A DNA stretch of 45,385 nt, from NCBI GenBank assembly GCA_030824515.1, contig JAVBXN010000053.1:1-45385 (forward strand). Direction: 5' to 3'. Shown here one piece after another: positions 29,812 through 39,477 of the stretch. The position numbers were made by a program, and so were the translations under genes. The notes beneath the pieces were generated by a model. The model had not been told where the DNA came from. It ran no database searches and was given only the letters and a program-made list of their open reading frames with translations. The DNA is from Pelobacter sp. (GTDB lineage Bacteria > Desulfobacterota > Desulfuromonadia > Geobacterales > Pseudopelobacteraceae). Within the stretch, counting starts at the first letter, position 1, and each line of letters starts with the position of its first letter.

Positions 29812-31254
29812 TCATTTGATTGCAGTCATGCCATCATAACTGACTTCACCTTGTTTATCCTGCATCCACCCGCCTCCCAATGCCTTGACCAGCAGAACGC
29901 TGGCGGTGAGTCTTCGACCTGCAAGCGCCAGGGCGCTTCGTTCGTTTGCCAGAACGGTCGTTTGAGCGACAAGAACATTAAGATAGGCAACTGTTCCGAC
30001 CTGATACTGATTGGCGGTGATCTCAAGAGCCTGTTGTGACGCCTTTACCGCTTGATCCTGAATCATTGTCTCTTCTTCCAGTATGCGCAACGTCGCCAGA
30101 TTGTCCTCAACCTCCAGAAAACCTGTCAGCACCGTCTCCCGGTATGTGGCCACCGTGGCATCATAAACCGCCCGGGCCTCATCGACCTGGGCGCTCCGCA
30201 GGCCACCGTCAAAAACGGTCTGCGCCAGAGCAGTGCCGAGTGACCATACCCGGTTGGGCCAGGTGAGCCAGTTTGAAAAAGTTGATGCGGCGAATCCGGC
30301 TGTAGAACTCAATGTGATCGATGGGAAATAGGCAACTTTGGCGATGCCGATTTTGGCATTGGCCTCTGCTACGCGACGTTCGGCCGCCGCAATGTCGGGC
30401 CTGCGCTCCAGTAGTTCGGACGGCTGGCTGGACGGGATCCGCGGCGGAATTATGTCCCGTGGTACAGGCTGCAGGGAAAACTGCGCCGGTGATTTGCCGA
30501 TCAGCAGGGCAATGGCATGCTCCAACTGGGCCCGTTGCACGCCAAGATCCATGGCCTGCACCTGGGTCGTTCCGAGTTGTGTTTCCGCCAGGAGTACATC
30601 CGTCCGGGATACAACTCCCTCGTCATAGCGGCTTTTGGTCAGGTCCAGGAGTTGCTGAAAGGCAGAGACCGTCGCTTCGAACATCTGCTTCTGAGCATCG
30701 ACTGTTTGCAGCTGGAAATAGTTCAGGGCCAACTCGGCCCTGGTACTCAAGCGGAGTGATTCCAGATCTGCTGCGCTGGCCTGGGCGCCTGATTGACTGG
30801 CCTCGACACTGCGTCTGACTCTTCCCCAGATATCGAGTTCCCAGGAGGCTTCGGCGGAGAGCAGGAAATTATTGGAAATGTTGCCTGAACCAGCCGAACT
30901 CTTGCTGGTGCTGCGAGCGCGGGTCACGGAAGCACCGGCGCCCACCTGCGGGAAATAGCCGGAACGGGCCGCTCGCACCAGTATCTGGGCCTGGCGGAAG
31001 TTTGCTTCGGCTGCTATCAGGTTCTGATTCGACACCGCCACCTGTTCTTCCAGTTCGTTCAGCCGGGAGTCATTAAAAATCCGCCACCAGGCTCCACGAT
31101 CGATATCGTCCTGCGGCTGTGCAACTTTCCAGGGGCCACTCTCCTTGAATTCAGCCGGTACATCTGCTGTCGGTTTGACATAGTCAGGGCCGACACTGCA
31201 GGTGCATATCAGCGTTGTTGCAGCAATTGTCAGTAAGAATTTCACTATTGCCAT
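29812..31254 (-). CDS. Outer-membrane efflux lipoprotein (NodT/TolC family)
   Basis: 480 residues from ATG 31254. Lipobox near LICTC (Cys at about 19), then 'SVGPDYVKPTADVPAEF', the standard N-terminus of NodT-type outer membrane factors. Two OEP domains follow ('LNELEEQVAVSNQNLIAAEA' and 'LLERRPDIAAAERRVAEANA', the latter the family signature). It forms the trimeric exit duct for the MacAB pump encoded just upstream, and would complete the tripartite system across the periplasm. A half copy of the C-rich repeat lies between macB and this gene; the start has only a weak GGCGGT ribosome-binding site. Confidence 0.93.
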   Translation of the reverse strand: MAIVKFLLTIAATTLICTCSVGPDYVKPTADVPAEFKESGPWKVAQPQDDIDRGAWWRIFNDSRLNELEEQVAVSNQNLIAAEANFRQAQILVRAARSGYFPQVGAGASVTRARSTSKSSAGSGNISNNFLLSAEASWELDIWGRVRRSVEASQSGAQASAADLESLRLSTRAELALNYFQLQTVDAQKQMFEATVSAFQQLLDLTKSRYDEGVVSRTDVLLAETQLGTTQVQAMDLGVQRAQLEHAIALLIGKSPAQFSLQPVPRDIIPPRIPSSQPSELLERRPDIAAAERRVAEANAKIGIAKVAYFPSITLSSTAGFAASTFSNWLTWPNRVWSLGTALAQTVFDGGLRSAQVDEARAVYDATVATYRETVLTGFLEVEDNLATLRILEEETMIQDQAVKASQQALEITANQYQVGTVAYLNVLVAQTTVLANERSALALAGRRLTASVLLVKALGGGWMQDKQGEVSYDGMTAIK

Positions 31255-31257
31255 ACC

Positions 31258-31303
31258 GCCTAACTCCCCCAACCCCCTCTTAACTTAAGAGGGGGTAAAA
31301 ATC
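31258..31303. repeat. Half copy of the C-rich palindrome
   Basis: TAACTCCCCCAACCCCCTC and its mirror: folds as ACCCCCTCTTAAC-TTAAGAGGGGGT. It fills the whole gap between macB and the NodT gene and sits at the latter's ribosome-binding site. It could act as an mRNA stem in that operon. Confidence 0.65.
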
Positions 31304-33244
31304 CTAATCCCGGGCCAGCGCCTCTATCGGGTCGAGTTGCGCAGCTTTTCTGGCCGGAAGATAACCAAAAATGATGCCGGTCAGAAAAGCGCACATGAAG
31401 GCGATGATAATCGGCGCAATCGTGAATATCACGCGCCACCCCGCAATAGCCGAGGTAATTACCCCACCGCCGACACCGACGATGATACCTGCCAGGCCGC
31501 CGATAAAACAGACCATCACGGCCTCGGTAAGAAACTGAAACATCACATCGTAGCTGCGCGCGCCAATCGCCATGCGGATGCCGATTTCGCGTGTCCTTTC
31601 GGTGACCGACACCAGCATGATGTTCATCACGCCAATGCCGCCGACAACGAGAGAAATCACGGCAATTGCCGCCAGCAGATAGGTGAGCGTGTTCTGCGTT
31701 TCATTGGCGGTGGCAATGGTTTCGGCCATATTCCGAATGTTAAAGTCTTCCTTGTGATGGCGCTTGATCAACAGCGCATGCAGTCCTGCCTGCACCACTG
31801 ACATATCCGCGTCCGGCTTTACTCTCACAATAATACTGTTAAAAAAACGGCGTCCGAAGATGCGCGCACCGGCCGTTGTGTAAGGCAGCCAGGCGGAGTT
31901 GTCCATATCGTCTCCCCGCGGGCTCAAACCCTTGCTGCTCAGGATGCCGATGACCAGAAAGGGCGCGTTGCCGATCAGCACATACTGGCCCAGCGGTTTA
32001 GTGCCTTCCGGAAACAGGTTCTTTGCCACGGTCTGGCCGAGCACTACCACCTGGGCATAGCGCTTGACGTGTTCCGCCGAGAAGAACACTCCGGTCTGCG
32101 GCGGCCAGTCATGCACCTGCGGAAAATCTTCGCCGGTTCCGACCGCTGTGACCATCAAATCCTGATCGCCGAAGCGCAAAAGCGAGGACAGCTCCGTTTC
32201 AGGAACCGCCAGGGCCACACCGGCCAGATTGTCGATGAAAGACATGTCTTCAGGCAGGAAAGTCGTTACGATCCCGCCCGAGGCGTGCATCTTCGGCGGT
32301 CCCCGCCTGATCGTCAACAGATCGGTGCCCATGGCCTGGATACGCTCAAGGACATCCTGCTTCGCACCGTTTCCGATCGCCATCAATGCGACCACCGAAG
32401 CGACGCCGATTATGATGCCGAGCATGGTCAACATGGTTCTCATCCGGTTGTTCAAGAGAGAGCGTAACGCCATCTTCAGCGATTCGCCCAGAACCGCCAC
32501 ACCCGGCTTGATGTCCTCGATCGTTTTGCCACTCTGCGCCTGGTGGTCAACCTTGCCTTTCTGCTGCTCATCCGATGTTATCCGGCCATCCGTAATATGC
32601 ACGATACGCTGCGCGTAAGCTGCGATGTCGCTGTCGTGGGTCACCAGAATGATCGTGTGTCCTTGACCGTTCAGCTTTTCCAGGATGGCCATGACCTCTT
32701 TGCCACCCTTGCTGTCCAGCGCACCGGTCGGTTCATCGGCCAGGATCACCGGCCCGCCGTTCATGAGAGCACGGGCAATACTGACGCGCTGCTGCTGGCC
32801 GCCGGAGAGCTGATTGGGGTGGTGTTGCAGCCGGTCACTCAGCCCGAGTTCCCGCAATAATTCACTGGCGTGCTCCTCCCGCCGGGATTTGGCCATGCCG
32901 CGATACACGGCCGGAACTTCGGCATTTTCCACGGCGCTGAGATCGGACATCAGATTGTAGCGCTGGAAGATGAAGCCAAAGGTGTCGCGCCGCAGTGCAG
33001 CCAACGCATCTCCGTCCAGAGAGGCTACTTCGACGCCGCGGATTTTATAGGCGCCGCTGGTCGGCTTGTCGAGACAGCCGATGATATTCATGAGCGTGGA
33101 CTTGCCCGAACCGGACGCGCCCATGATGGCGACGAATTCGCCACTCATGATCGTCAGGCTCACATCGGTCAGTACCGTCAACGGCTCGCCACCCGTTGTA
33201 TAGGTCCGGCTGACTGAATCCATTTCGAGCAGTGCTGGCGACAT
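31304..33244 (-). CDS. macB: MacB-type ABC transporter (ATPase-permease fusion)
   Basis: 646 residues. The ATPase comes first: Walker A 'GASGSGKST' (42-50), Q-loop, signature 'LSGGQ' (146-150), Walker B '[13 protein letters not shown]' (166-178). A linker of ~45 residues leads to the permease: helix 1 at ~275-300 ('[20 protein letters not shown]'), a large periplasmic domain, and three helices near the end (~525, ~580, ~610). It uses ATP to drive substrates from the periplasm through MacA and the NodT protein. Substrate unknown (macrolides, peptides or lipids in relatives). ATG overlaps macA's TGA by one base (TGATG). Confidence 0.95.
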   Translation of the reverse strand: MSPALLEMDSVSRTYTTGGEPLTVLTDVSLTIMSGEFVAIMGASGSGKSTLMNIIGCLDKPTSGAYKIRGVEVASLDGDALAALRRDTFGFIFQRYNLMSDLSAVENAEVPAVYRGMAKSRREEHASELLRELGLSDRLQHHPNQLSGGQQQRVSIARALMNGGPVILADEPTGALDSKGGKEVMAILEKLNGQGHTIILVTHDSDIAAYAQRIVHITDGRITSDEQQKGKVDHQAQSGKTIEDIKPGVAVLGESLKMALRSLLNNRMRTMLTMLGIIIGVASVVALMAIGNGAKQDVLERIQAMGTDLLTIRRGPPKMHASGGIVTTFLPEDMSFIDNLAGVALAVPETELSSLLRFGDQDLMVTAVGTGEDFPQVHDWPPQTGVFFSAEHVKRYAQVVVLGQTVAKNLFPEGTKPLGQYVLIGNAPFLVIGILSSKGLSPRGDDMDNSAWLPYTTAGARIFGRRFFNSIIVRVKPDADMSVVQAGLHALLIKRHHKEDFNIRNMAETIATANETQNTLTYLLAAIAVISLVVGGIGVMNIMLVSVTERTREIGIRMAIGARSYDVMFQFLTEAVMVCFIGGLAGIIVGVGGGVITSAIAGWRVIFTIAPIIIAFMCAFLTGIIFGYLPARKAAQLDPIEALARD

Positions 33245-34488
33245 CACGGACCCTTTCGAGAACTCAGCGCGCTTTTGGACTTGCCCTTGGTTGTGATTTC
33301 GCCGATCACGACCCGTTCCTTTTCCTTGAGATCGCCCGTTACCTCCGCTGAAATTTCGCTCTTGATTCCGATTTTGATGGTGCGTTGCTCGATGCTGTTA
33401 TTGTCTTTCAGCACCCGCACCTTGATTGTCGCGCCTTCCGCCGCATTGCCGATGGCGGCTGCCGGAATCAGCAAAACCCCCTTTGCCTGGGCCAAAACGA
33501 TAAAGACCTGAGCCGTCATTTGAATCTTCAATATACGTTCCGGATTCGGAATATCAAACAGCACATCGTAGAACACCACGTTGTTTATGAGTTCCGGAGT
33601 CGGGAGAATCTGCCTGACCGCACCGTTCCAGCGCCGGGGTTCGCCAAGTATAGTGAAATAGACTTTCTGGCCCGGTTTAACGCGGACTATGTCTGCTTCC
33701 GAGACCTGCGCCCAGACTGTCACCGTGCTGATGTCGGCAATCCGCAGGATATTCGGCGCCGATTGGTTGGCGTTGAGTGTCTGTCCTTCCAGAAGGGTTA
33801 TGGAAACGACTTCACCGGACATCGGCGCCATGATTTTGGTATAACCCAGATTGGCCCTGGCAGTGTCTACCGCTGCCGTGGCCTGCTTTATTTGCGCCGC
33901 AAGCGAAGCTACTTCGGCAAGAGCGACGTCGTAATCGGCTCTGGTGATGTCACGGTCACTGGTAGAGACAGATCCGTTGCCCTGTGCGAATAGTTTCTCG
34001 TTGCGGGTGCGCTGCACCCTGGCCAGTACAAGTTGCGCCTCTTTAACGGAGCGCTGTGCAATCATATTTTCCAGGGTCGCGTTGGCCGCTGTAAGAGCCG
34101 AATCCGCCAGAACCGGGTCAATTTCCGCCAGTAACTGGCCCTTTTCGACCTGGTCGCCCCGCTTGAACTTGAGCGATTTAAGGTTGCCGGAGGTTTGGGC
34201 GCCGACATCGACATACTTGACGGGCTGCACGATGCCGGCCGCAACAACGGTGCTTTCAATGTCGCCGCGAACGACTTCGGCAGAGGTGTAAAGTACCTTG
34301 GGTTTGCCAAACAGCCAGTGATACCCGAATGTGCCTGCAAAGGCGATAAGCAGTGCCAGGATCAGCCAGAGGACGCGGTATTTCATGAGAACTCTGAATC
34401 TGGAAGGTCGATCTCCCGGAGGCGTTGCAGACTCACCACTGGTTGACATTTCGGATTTGTCTTCCGGGGTGCTGTTTGTCGGCTCCAT
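33244..34488 (-). CDS. macA: MacA-type periplasmic adaptor
   Basis: 414 residues. A hydrophilic ~35-residue N-terminus (PTNSTPEDKSEMSTSGESA) precedes one membrane anchor (~36-58, 'YRVLWLILALLIAFAGTFGY'). Then come the membrane-fusion domains: lipoyl-like 'VVRGDIESTVVAAGIVQPVK' and 'KFKRGDQVEKGQLLAEIDP', a coiled-coil hairpin (~120-215), the second lipoyl half 'LGYTKIMAPMSGEVVSI', and the beta-barrel with 'VWAQVSEADIVRVKPGQ'. It bridges MacB and the outer membrane duct. The start follows AAAGGAATCAGG. The long acidic N-tail is longer than in E. coli MacA. PRC-barrel gene lies 22 bases upstream. Confidence 0.94.
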   Translation of the reverse strand: MEPTNSTPEDKSEMSTSGESATPPGDRPSRFRVLMKYRVLWLILALLIAFAGTFGYHWLFGKPKVLYTSAEVVRGDIESTVVAAGIVQPVKYVDVGAQTSGNLKSLKFKRGDQVEKGQLLAEIDPVLADSALTAANATLENMIAQRSVKEAQLVLARVQRTRNEKLFAQGNGSVSTSDRDITRADYDVALAEVASLAAQIKQATAAVDTARANLGYTKIMAPMSGEVVSITLLEGQTLNANQSAPNILRIADISTVTVWAQVSEADIVRVKPGQKVYFTILGEPRRWNGAVRQILPTPELINNVVFYDVLFDIPNPERILKIQMTAQVFIVLAQAKGVLLIPAAAIGNAAEGATIKVRVLKDNNSIEQRTIKIGIKSEISAEVTGDLKEKERVVIGEITTKGKSKSALSSRKGP

Positions 34489-34510
34489 TTTTTACCTGAT
34501 TCCTTTAGGT

Positions 34511-35272
34511 TTACTTTTTGTCAGCCGGTTCATTAACCCAGTATCCCTGGCGATTGTAGTGATCATGCAGCATGTTCTCGTAATCCCGCGTCAAAAGAGA
34601 CTCCTCATCGTATTCCGGTGACTGTTTGATGGCCTCAAGTGGGAGATTGACGAATACTTTCGCCTCGCTCCAGCTGACGCGCTCGATCCATTGCGGAGGG
34701 ATCAGGACCTTTCTGCCGGGCCACCAGTTCCGTGTATCGATAACCATGTAACGAATCGCCCAGGTTTCGTCATCGATGATAAAGTCCTCTACGTGACCGA
34801 TCTCTCCGTCTGCGGCCTGGATGTGATAGCCGTTCACTTCATAAGTGCTCCGCAAATGCGGATCCCAGTTTTTCTCGTCCCGGCCTGATTCTGTCCCCGC
34901 TACACTGTCAGGCACAATATAAGGAGTAAAACCCCAGATATAGGTGCTATCCCAATATGTCGGCCAACCGTAATGTCCGTAATAATCCACTTCGAATTGA
35001 AGCGAAACGGGCTTGTCACTGCCCAGGGGAGGACTGTCCTCAATCTGTTTTTTGGTCAGATTGACGGCGATGAGCTGCTCCTCCATATTCATGCTGACCA
35101 GCGCATAAGGAGAGATCAGCACCTGTCTCTCCGTAAGCCAGTCTCCCGTATCTGCGACCAGATAGCGAATCTTCCAGTGCCGGTCATCGAAGTAGAATTC
35201 TTTGACCTTGCCTATTTTACCGTTCAGGCTTTCCAGTGTGTAACCTTCCAGGGTCTTTACTCTGCTTAACAT
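34511..35272 (-). CDS. Double PRC-barrel protein
   Basis: 253 residues from ATG 35272 (AAAGGAG before it). Two PRC-barrel domains: ~1-75 ('YTLESLNGKIGKVKEFYFDD', 'WKIRYLVADTGDWL') and ~150-215 ('YHIQAADGEIGHVEDFIIDD', 'WAIRYMVIDTRNWW'). The linker carries Y/W-rich 'YYGHYGWPTYWDSTYIWGF'. The tail is acidic and helical. PRC-barrels bind other proteins or RNA-processing and photosynthetic partners; soluble bacterial ones like this are often stress-linked. It is first in the run PRC-MacA-MacB-NodT-HPF. No signal peptide, so cytoplasmic. Confidence 0.9.
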   Translation of the reverse strand: MLSRVKTLEGYTLESLNGKIGKVKEFYFDDRHWKIRYLVADTGDWLTERQVLISPYALVSMNMEEQLIAVNLTKKQIEDSPPLGSDKPVSLQFEVDYYGHYGWPTYWDSTYIWGFTPYIVPDSVAGTESGRDEKNWDPHLRSTYEVNGYHIQAADGEIGHVEDFIIDDETWAIRYMVIDTRNWWPGRKVLIPPQWIERVSWSEAKVFVNLPLEAIKQSPEYDEESLLTRDYENMLHDHYNRQGYWVNEPADKK

Positions 35273-35361
35273 GTCAGTACTCCTTTCGTTTTGGCCTTTG
35301 AGTGACAGCTGCGCAACCATGTCGTAAACCAGCTTGTATATTCATCCTAGCAAAAGCAGTT

Positions 35362-35490
35362 TCACGCGACGAACGCGACGACGCAACGTAAAATCAAGCA
35401 GTTAAACGATAATATCAATTACCAGATTGGTGAGGTTACAAATCCTCTTAAGTATTTGAATTTCGTCGCGTTCGTTGCGCCGTTGCGTGA
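35362..35490. repeat. Empty GxxExxY-type repeat cassette
   Basis: Arms built of GCAACG/GCGACG units: left 35362-35388 (TCACGCGACGAACGCGACG...) and right 35464-35490 (...GTTGCGCCGTTGCGTGA), imperfect inverses of each other. The ~75-bp middle is AT-rich and non-coding. Same style as the ends of the coding cassette at 2651-3222 but with other arm sequences. It lies between two same-strand genes and fills most of the gap. Confidence 0.55.
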
Positions 35491-35558
35491 GTAAATGCCG
35501 TTTTTAGGTTCTTCGATCTCTCACCTGTCTCGTTATTCCATCTTCGGAACACGTCCGT

Positions 35559-38033
35559 TCAGAGTTTTTCCACCGCCTGACGCGCAAGTTCAACGATTTC
35601 GGCCGGTTCTTCGAACCGAAACCGCAATGGTTCACCGAAGGTTACCGTTACCTTGCCGCGTTTTGGGAAACTTGCTTCGTGGGGAAGAACCCGGTCGGTT
35701 CCGCTGATCCTGATCGGCACCACCGGAATCCCCAGTTCCTTGACCATGATGCCCAGTCCCATCTGGAAAGACTGCATTTTGCCGTCCCGGGCATGTCCGC
35801 CTTCCGGGAAGATCAGGATGTTGACGCCGGCATCAGTCAGCCTGCCCATGAATTTGAGCGAACCGCCGAATCCCTGCGACTGGGGCAGGGGGAAAAGGTT
35901 GAACAGCACGCTGGCGTAATCGTAGCTCAAGCGTCTCAAGATCCGCTCCAGCCCATGGTAGTCATTGAAGAAGAACTCTTCCCAGGCCGCGGTGGCGGTT
36001 CTGTAGCGGATCTCTGGAGGGAGCGCAAACATGACTGCGGGCTGGTCCAGGTAACTCAGGTGATTGGCCACGAAAATGACCGGACCGGCCAGCTTCTCCA
36101 GATTATCGGTTCCATGCAGTTCGAGTGTGGCGAATCGGCGAAACAGCGGGGCGTGAAATACGGTATCCCAGGCTCGGCGCAACCCGCTGAAGAAGTTGTT
36201 GTTGGTCCAGAAGCGGAAATGGTCGTGCCGGATCAGCTTTTCCCGTTTCGTGATGATCTGGCGCAGGTCCGAAACTTTCGTCTGCGGCCCGATCAGGGAG
36301 TCGTCGATGTCCAGGCGGTATTCCTGCTCCAGGAAGCTGACCAGCTCCAGGCGGTCGATGGAAGTAAGGCCCAGATCGGTTACCAGCAGGGATTCGTCGC
36401 GAATCCCGGCGGCGCTGACGCCGGTTACCCTGGCGATCAGGTTGAGCAGGCTGTCCCGGCTGACGCTGCTGTCGCCTGCGGCCGGTCCCTTTTTCAGCTC
36501 CTCCTTGACCGTAAACTTCTTGATCTTGAGCGTCGTGGTCTTGGGGAATTCCGGCTCGTTCCAGAGAGTGAAGCCGGTAATCCGGTGCAGCGCATCCAGG
36601 CTGCTGTTTGCCTGGCTGATAATCTCTTCGGGAGCCTTGCCGCTTCCGTCCAGGATCAGCACGGCATGCACCTCTTCCCCCCCGCCTTTGTCGAGGCCGA
36701 TCACGCACGATTCCTTTACCCCGGCGATCCGGTTCAGCACCGCTTCCAGCTCGTCCGGATAGACGTTGATCCCTGAACCGGTCACGATCAGCTCTTTCTC
36801 GCGCCCCTTGATGGTCAGCCAGCCGTCGCTGTCCAGTTCTCCCAGGTCGCCGGTGCGGAACCAGCCGTCATTGGTGAAGGCGTCGCGACTGGCCTGTTCA
36901 TTCTCATAGTAGCCGGGAAAAACGTTGTCACCGCGTACCAGTACCTCTTTATTCTCGATCTTTAACTGGACCCCCGGCATGGCCGGGCCGACCGAACCAG
37001 CCACCTGCCGGTCGATAGTGTTGACGCAGAGAACCGGAGAAGTCTCGGTCAGTCCATACCCCTCCAGGACCGTGAATCCCATGCTGCTCCAGAAGTTGAA
37101 AACCTCCTGATCAAGCGGGGCGCCGCCCGAAACAAAGGCGGTGAAATTGGGACCGAACTTTTTCTGTACCGGTAAAAACAGCTTCCGCCGCGCTTCTTTC
37201 GGGAGCCTGGCCGTCAACTGAGTCATCCAGCGGAACAGACCGGAGAGATGCTTTTCCTCAAGTTCCCGCTCGATGGTGGTTTTGAGCAGCTGCATCAGGC
37301 GCGGAACGGACATGATGATGTAGATGTCCTCCTTGCCCAGCGCCTCCATGATCGCGGATGGCTTCAGTGTTCGCGGATACACGATGGCCGCGCCACGGTA
37401 GAGCGGGGTGAAAAAACCGCCCATCTGTTCGAACATGTGGGACAGGGGCAGCAGTGAGAGGAAATTGAATCCGGGAGTGATGATCGGCACCGCCCGGTTG
37501 ATCTGGGTCACGTTGGCGATCAGGTTCCGGTGGGTCAGGATGACCCCTTTGGGATTTCCGGTGGTGCCGGAGGTATAGATCAGCTGTGCCGTATCTTCCG
37601 GCGTTGCCGGGGCAGGTCCGCTTATCGGCTGAAGGTCTTCCAAAAGGTACTGAAGATCTTCCAGCAGTATCGAATCGGTTACGTTCATTCGCTCCGATTT
37701 GAAACGGCTCTGCAGAACGATCTTGGACCTGGTCAGGTTGCGGATCGAATCGGCGCGCGCCGGATCGGACATGAAGTCCACCGGCACGGCGATTGCGCCG
37801 CGGATGATGATGCCCCAATAGGCTACTGCCCACCAGGAAGAGTTGGGTCCCCAGATCAGCACCCGGTCCCCGACCTCTACACCCCTTTGGGCCAGAAGGT
37901 TGGCCATTTTCAGGGCAAGACCGTGAAATTCCCGGTAGGAAACAACCAGGCGGCGTACGCCGGTGCGGTTCACAAAGGCGGTCTTGTCACCCAGCGCTTC
38001 GAACGTATTGAAAAGGTCGATCAATGTCTGCAT
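35559..38033 (-). CDS. Acyl-AMP ligase - ACP - acyltransferase fusion
   Basis: 824 residues from ATG 38033 (GGAAAGAG before it; upstream ATGs lack a site). Domain order: acyl-AMP ligase (~1-510; P-loop 'YTSGTTGNPKG' at 153-163, 'GYGLTETSP', 'WFRTGDLGELDSDGWL', 'GREKELIV'), an acyl carrier domain (~530-600) with the phosphopantetheine Ser558 in 'LGLTSIDRLELV', and a PlsC-type acyltransferase (~630-824) with H658-x4-D663 ('NHLSYLD') and 'FPEGGHARDG'. It should activate a fatty acid, load it on its own carrier and pass it to a lysolipid or glycerophosphate. E. coli Aas has the two catalytic parts in the reverse order and no internal carrier. Stands alone between repeats. Confidence 0.92.
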   Translation of the reverse strand: MQTLIDLFNTFEALGDKTAFVNRTGVRRLVVSYREFHGLALKMANLLAQRGVEVGDRVLIWGPNSSWWAVAYWGIIIRGAIAVPVDFMSDPARADSIRNLTRSKIVLQSRFKSERMNVTDSILLEDLQYLLEDLQPISGPAPATPEDTAQLIYTSGTTGNPKGVILTHRNLIANVTQINRAVPIITPGFNFLSLLPLSHMFEQMGGFFTPLYRGAAIVYPRTLKPSAIMEALGKEDIYIIMSVPRLMQLLKTTIERELEEKHLSGLFRWMTQLTARLPKEARRKLFLPVQKKFGPNFTAFVSGGAPLDQEVFNFWSSMGFTVLEGYGLTETSPVLCVNTIDRQVAGSVGPAMPGVQLKIENKEVLVRGDNVFPGYYENEQASRDAFTNDGWFRTGDLGELDSDGWLTIKGREKELIVTGSGINVYPDELEAVLNRIAGVKESCVIGLDKGGGEEVHAVLILDGSGKAPEEIISQANSSLDALHRITGFTLWNEPEFPKTTTLKIKKFTVKEELKKGPAAGDSSVSRDSLLNLIARVTGVSAAGIRDESLLVTDLGLTSIDRLELVSFLEQEYRLDIDDSLIGPQTKVSDLRQIITKREKLIRHDHFRFWTNNNFFSGLRRAWDTVFHAPLFRRFATLELHGTDNLEKLAGPVIFVANHLSYLDQPAVMFALPPEIRYRTATAAWEEFFFNDYHGLERILRRLSYDYASVLFNLFPLPQSQGFGGSLKFMGRLTDAGVNILIFPEGGHARDGKMQSFQMGLGIMVKELGIPVVPIRISGTDRVLPHEASFPKRGKVTVTFGEPLRFRFEEPAEIVELARQAVEKL

Positions 38034-38103
38034 TGGTGCTCTTTCCGTCATGGGACACATGGTCAAATATCAGTGTTGTCAGCTTTGAACCCAGAAAAAG
38101 CTA

Positions 38104-38250
38104 GTTAACCGCCGATGAACGCCGATACACGCCGATAAATCAAAAGCTTGAAAAAAATACTGGTTTAACCCAGAAGGTGATTAACTTTTTTGATGTATGT
38201 CCAGGTTTTCTCGGCGTGCATCCGTTTTTATCGGCGGTTAACTGCCGTTT
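38104..38250. repeat. Inverted-repeat element, copy A
   Basis: Arms GTTAACCGCCGATGAACGCC... (38104-38136) and the inverse ending ...TTATCGGCGGTTAAC (38210-38242), 27 of 33 positions matching. The middle ~75 bp is AT-rich and non-coding. Its right 114 bases recur in inverted orientation at 45272-45385 with about 100 positions equal. The gap 38034-38338 otherwise holds only the terminator of the next gene. Confidence 0.8.
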
Positions 38251-38272
38251 ACAGGTTGAAAGTACCGGAATA

Positions 38273-38308
38273 AAAATCCTCCCCTCTCCGCTGGCGGAAG
38301 AGGGGAGG
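38273..38308 (-). terminator. Intrinsic terminator
   Basis: Minus strand: CCTCCCCTCTTCCGC-ca-GCGGAGAGGGGAGG with one bulge, then ATTTTTATT. It ends the secreted Pro/Gln-rich protein gene 30 bases after its stop. Confidence 0.85.
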
Positions 38309-38338
38309 ATGGCGTATTACCCTGACCGGACAAGGTTG

Positions 38339-39439
38339 TTATTTGTCGCGTCCCCGGCCTCGATCATCATCCCTGTTCTGTCCCTGGCCGTGATCCTGTT
38401 TGCCACCCTGGGGTTCGTGCTGTCTCTGGTCCTGTTCTTTGGCCCGTGGTTCCTGCTGCTGATGCTGAACAGGCGCCGGCTGCGGTTTTTGCTGGTGTGC
38501 CGCAGGGGCGGGTTGCTGCCTTTGATCGCGCACTGCCGGACCCTGGTGCTGCGGAGCCGGATGAACCGGCACCGGCTTGACCGGAGCCGGTTTTAAACCC
38601 TGCTGCGGCGGTTGCGGGTGCTGAACCTGCGGCCTTGCCTGTGGTTGCGGATGTTGGACCTGAGGTTTTGCCTGTGGTTGCGGGTGTTGAACCTGCGGCC
38701 TTGCCTGTGGTTGTGGTCGTGAGGCCGGCGTGGTTACCTGCTGGCGTGGCGCCGGGCGGGGCTGGTCCTGGTGATTTGGAGCTCTCACCGCCGGTGCTTC
38801 CTGCCTTCTCTGCTGAGCGGGGGGCTGTGTTCTTTGTCTCGTCTGCTCTTTGAAGTGCTGGCGCACTATCTTGTCTTTTGGTTGGTAACGGTAACTCTGA
38901 GTGCGCAGCTTGTGCTGCTGCTCCACCTGATGGGGATACCTTTCACCGGAATATTTTCGCTGATAGACCGGCAGCGGGGCTCGCGCCGGTACGGAATTGC
39001 GTCTCCACCGGTCCCATCCGCTGTGACGTTGTTCCCAGTCATGGCCCCAGTGTTGACCCCAGCGCGGCGGCGCATTCGACTGCCAGCCCTGGAAGTACAC
39101 GGGAGGCTGTCGGTAATAGCTGACAGGGATGCGCAGAATGAACAACGGCACATATTCCGGCTCAACCGGCCACCAGGGGCCGTTATACCAGGAGCTGGAA
39201 TACCAGCCGTCACCCTGGTAGATCCAGTACATGCCATCGTAAAAGAAGTAGTTGGCTTCCACGCTTGGAGCGTAGTAGACCGGATAGCCCGGCACCGGGA
39301 TCAGGTGCGGGAAAAGCGGCAGGTTGATCCCGATGCTCACGTTAGGCAGTCCGATGCCGATGCTGATTTCGGCTTTGGCATAAGTCACCGGACCCAGAAG
39401 TATCAACAGTCCAATCAGTCCGCAGAGTATTCTTTGCAT
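38339..39439 (-). CDS. Secreted aromatic- and Pro/Gln-rich protein
   Basis: 366 residues, signal peptide MQRILCGLIGLLILLGPVTY (cut near AKA-EI). The first half after it (~25-150) is rich in Y, W and G ('FFYDGMYWIYQGDGWYSSSW'), like other exported Desulfuromonadota proteins of unknown role. The second half (~190-366) is disordered, with P, Q, H, R. It holds three tandem 11-residue units (PQARPQVQHPQ type, about 38616-38720). The ATG follows GGGAGGAAAAA. Probably periplasmic or surface; no enzyme motif. It lies 38 bases after the gene at 39478 on the same strand, so both likely form one unit. Confidence 0.8.
   Translation of the reverse strand: MQRILCGLIGLLILLGPVTYAKAEISIGIGLPNVSIGINLPLFPHLIPVPGYPVYYAPSVEANYFFYDGMYWIYQGDGWYSSSWYNGPWWPVEPEYVPLFILRIPVSYYRQPPVYFQGWQSNAPPRWGQHWGHDWEQRHSGWDRWRRNSVPARAPLPVYQRKYSGERYPHQVEQQHKLRTQSYRYQPKDKIVRQHFKEQTRQRTQPPAQQRRQEAPAVRAPNHQDQPRPAPRQQVTTPASRPQPQARPQVQHPQPQAKPQVQHPQPQARPQVQHPQPPQQGLKPAPVKPVPVHPAPQHQGPAVRDQRQQPAPAAHQQKPQPAPVQHQQQEPRAKEQDQRQHEPQGGKQDHGQGQNRDDDRGRGRDK
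38616..38720 (-). repeat. Three 33-bp in-frame tandem repeats
   Basis: Units encode PQARPQVQHPQ, with K for R in the middle one. They differ by a few bases and could change in number by slippage or recombination. Confidence 0.8.
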
Positions 39440-39477
39440 TTTTTCCTCCCTCTTCTTTTAGTCAGGCCTACCGAATG

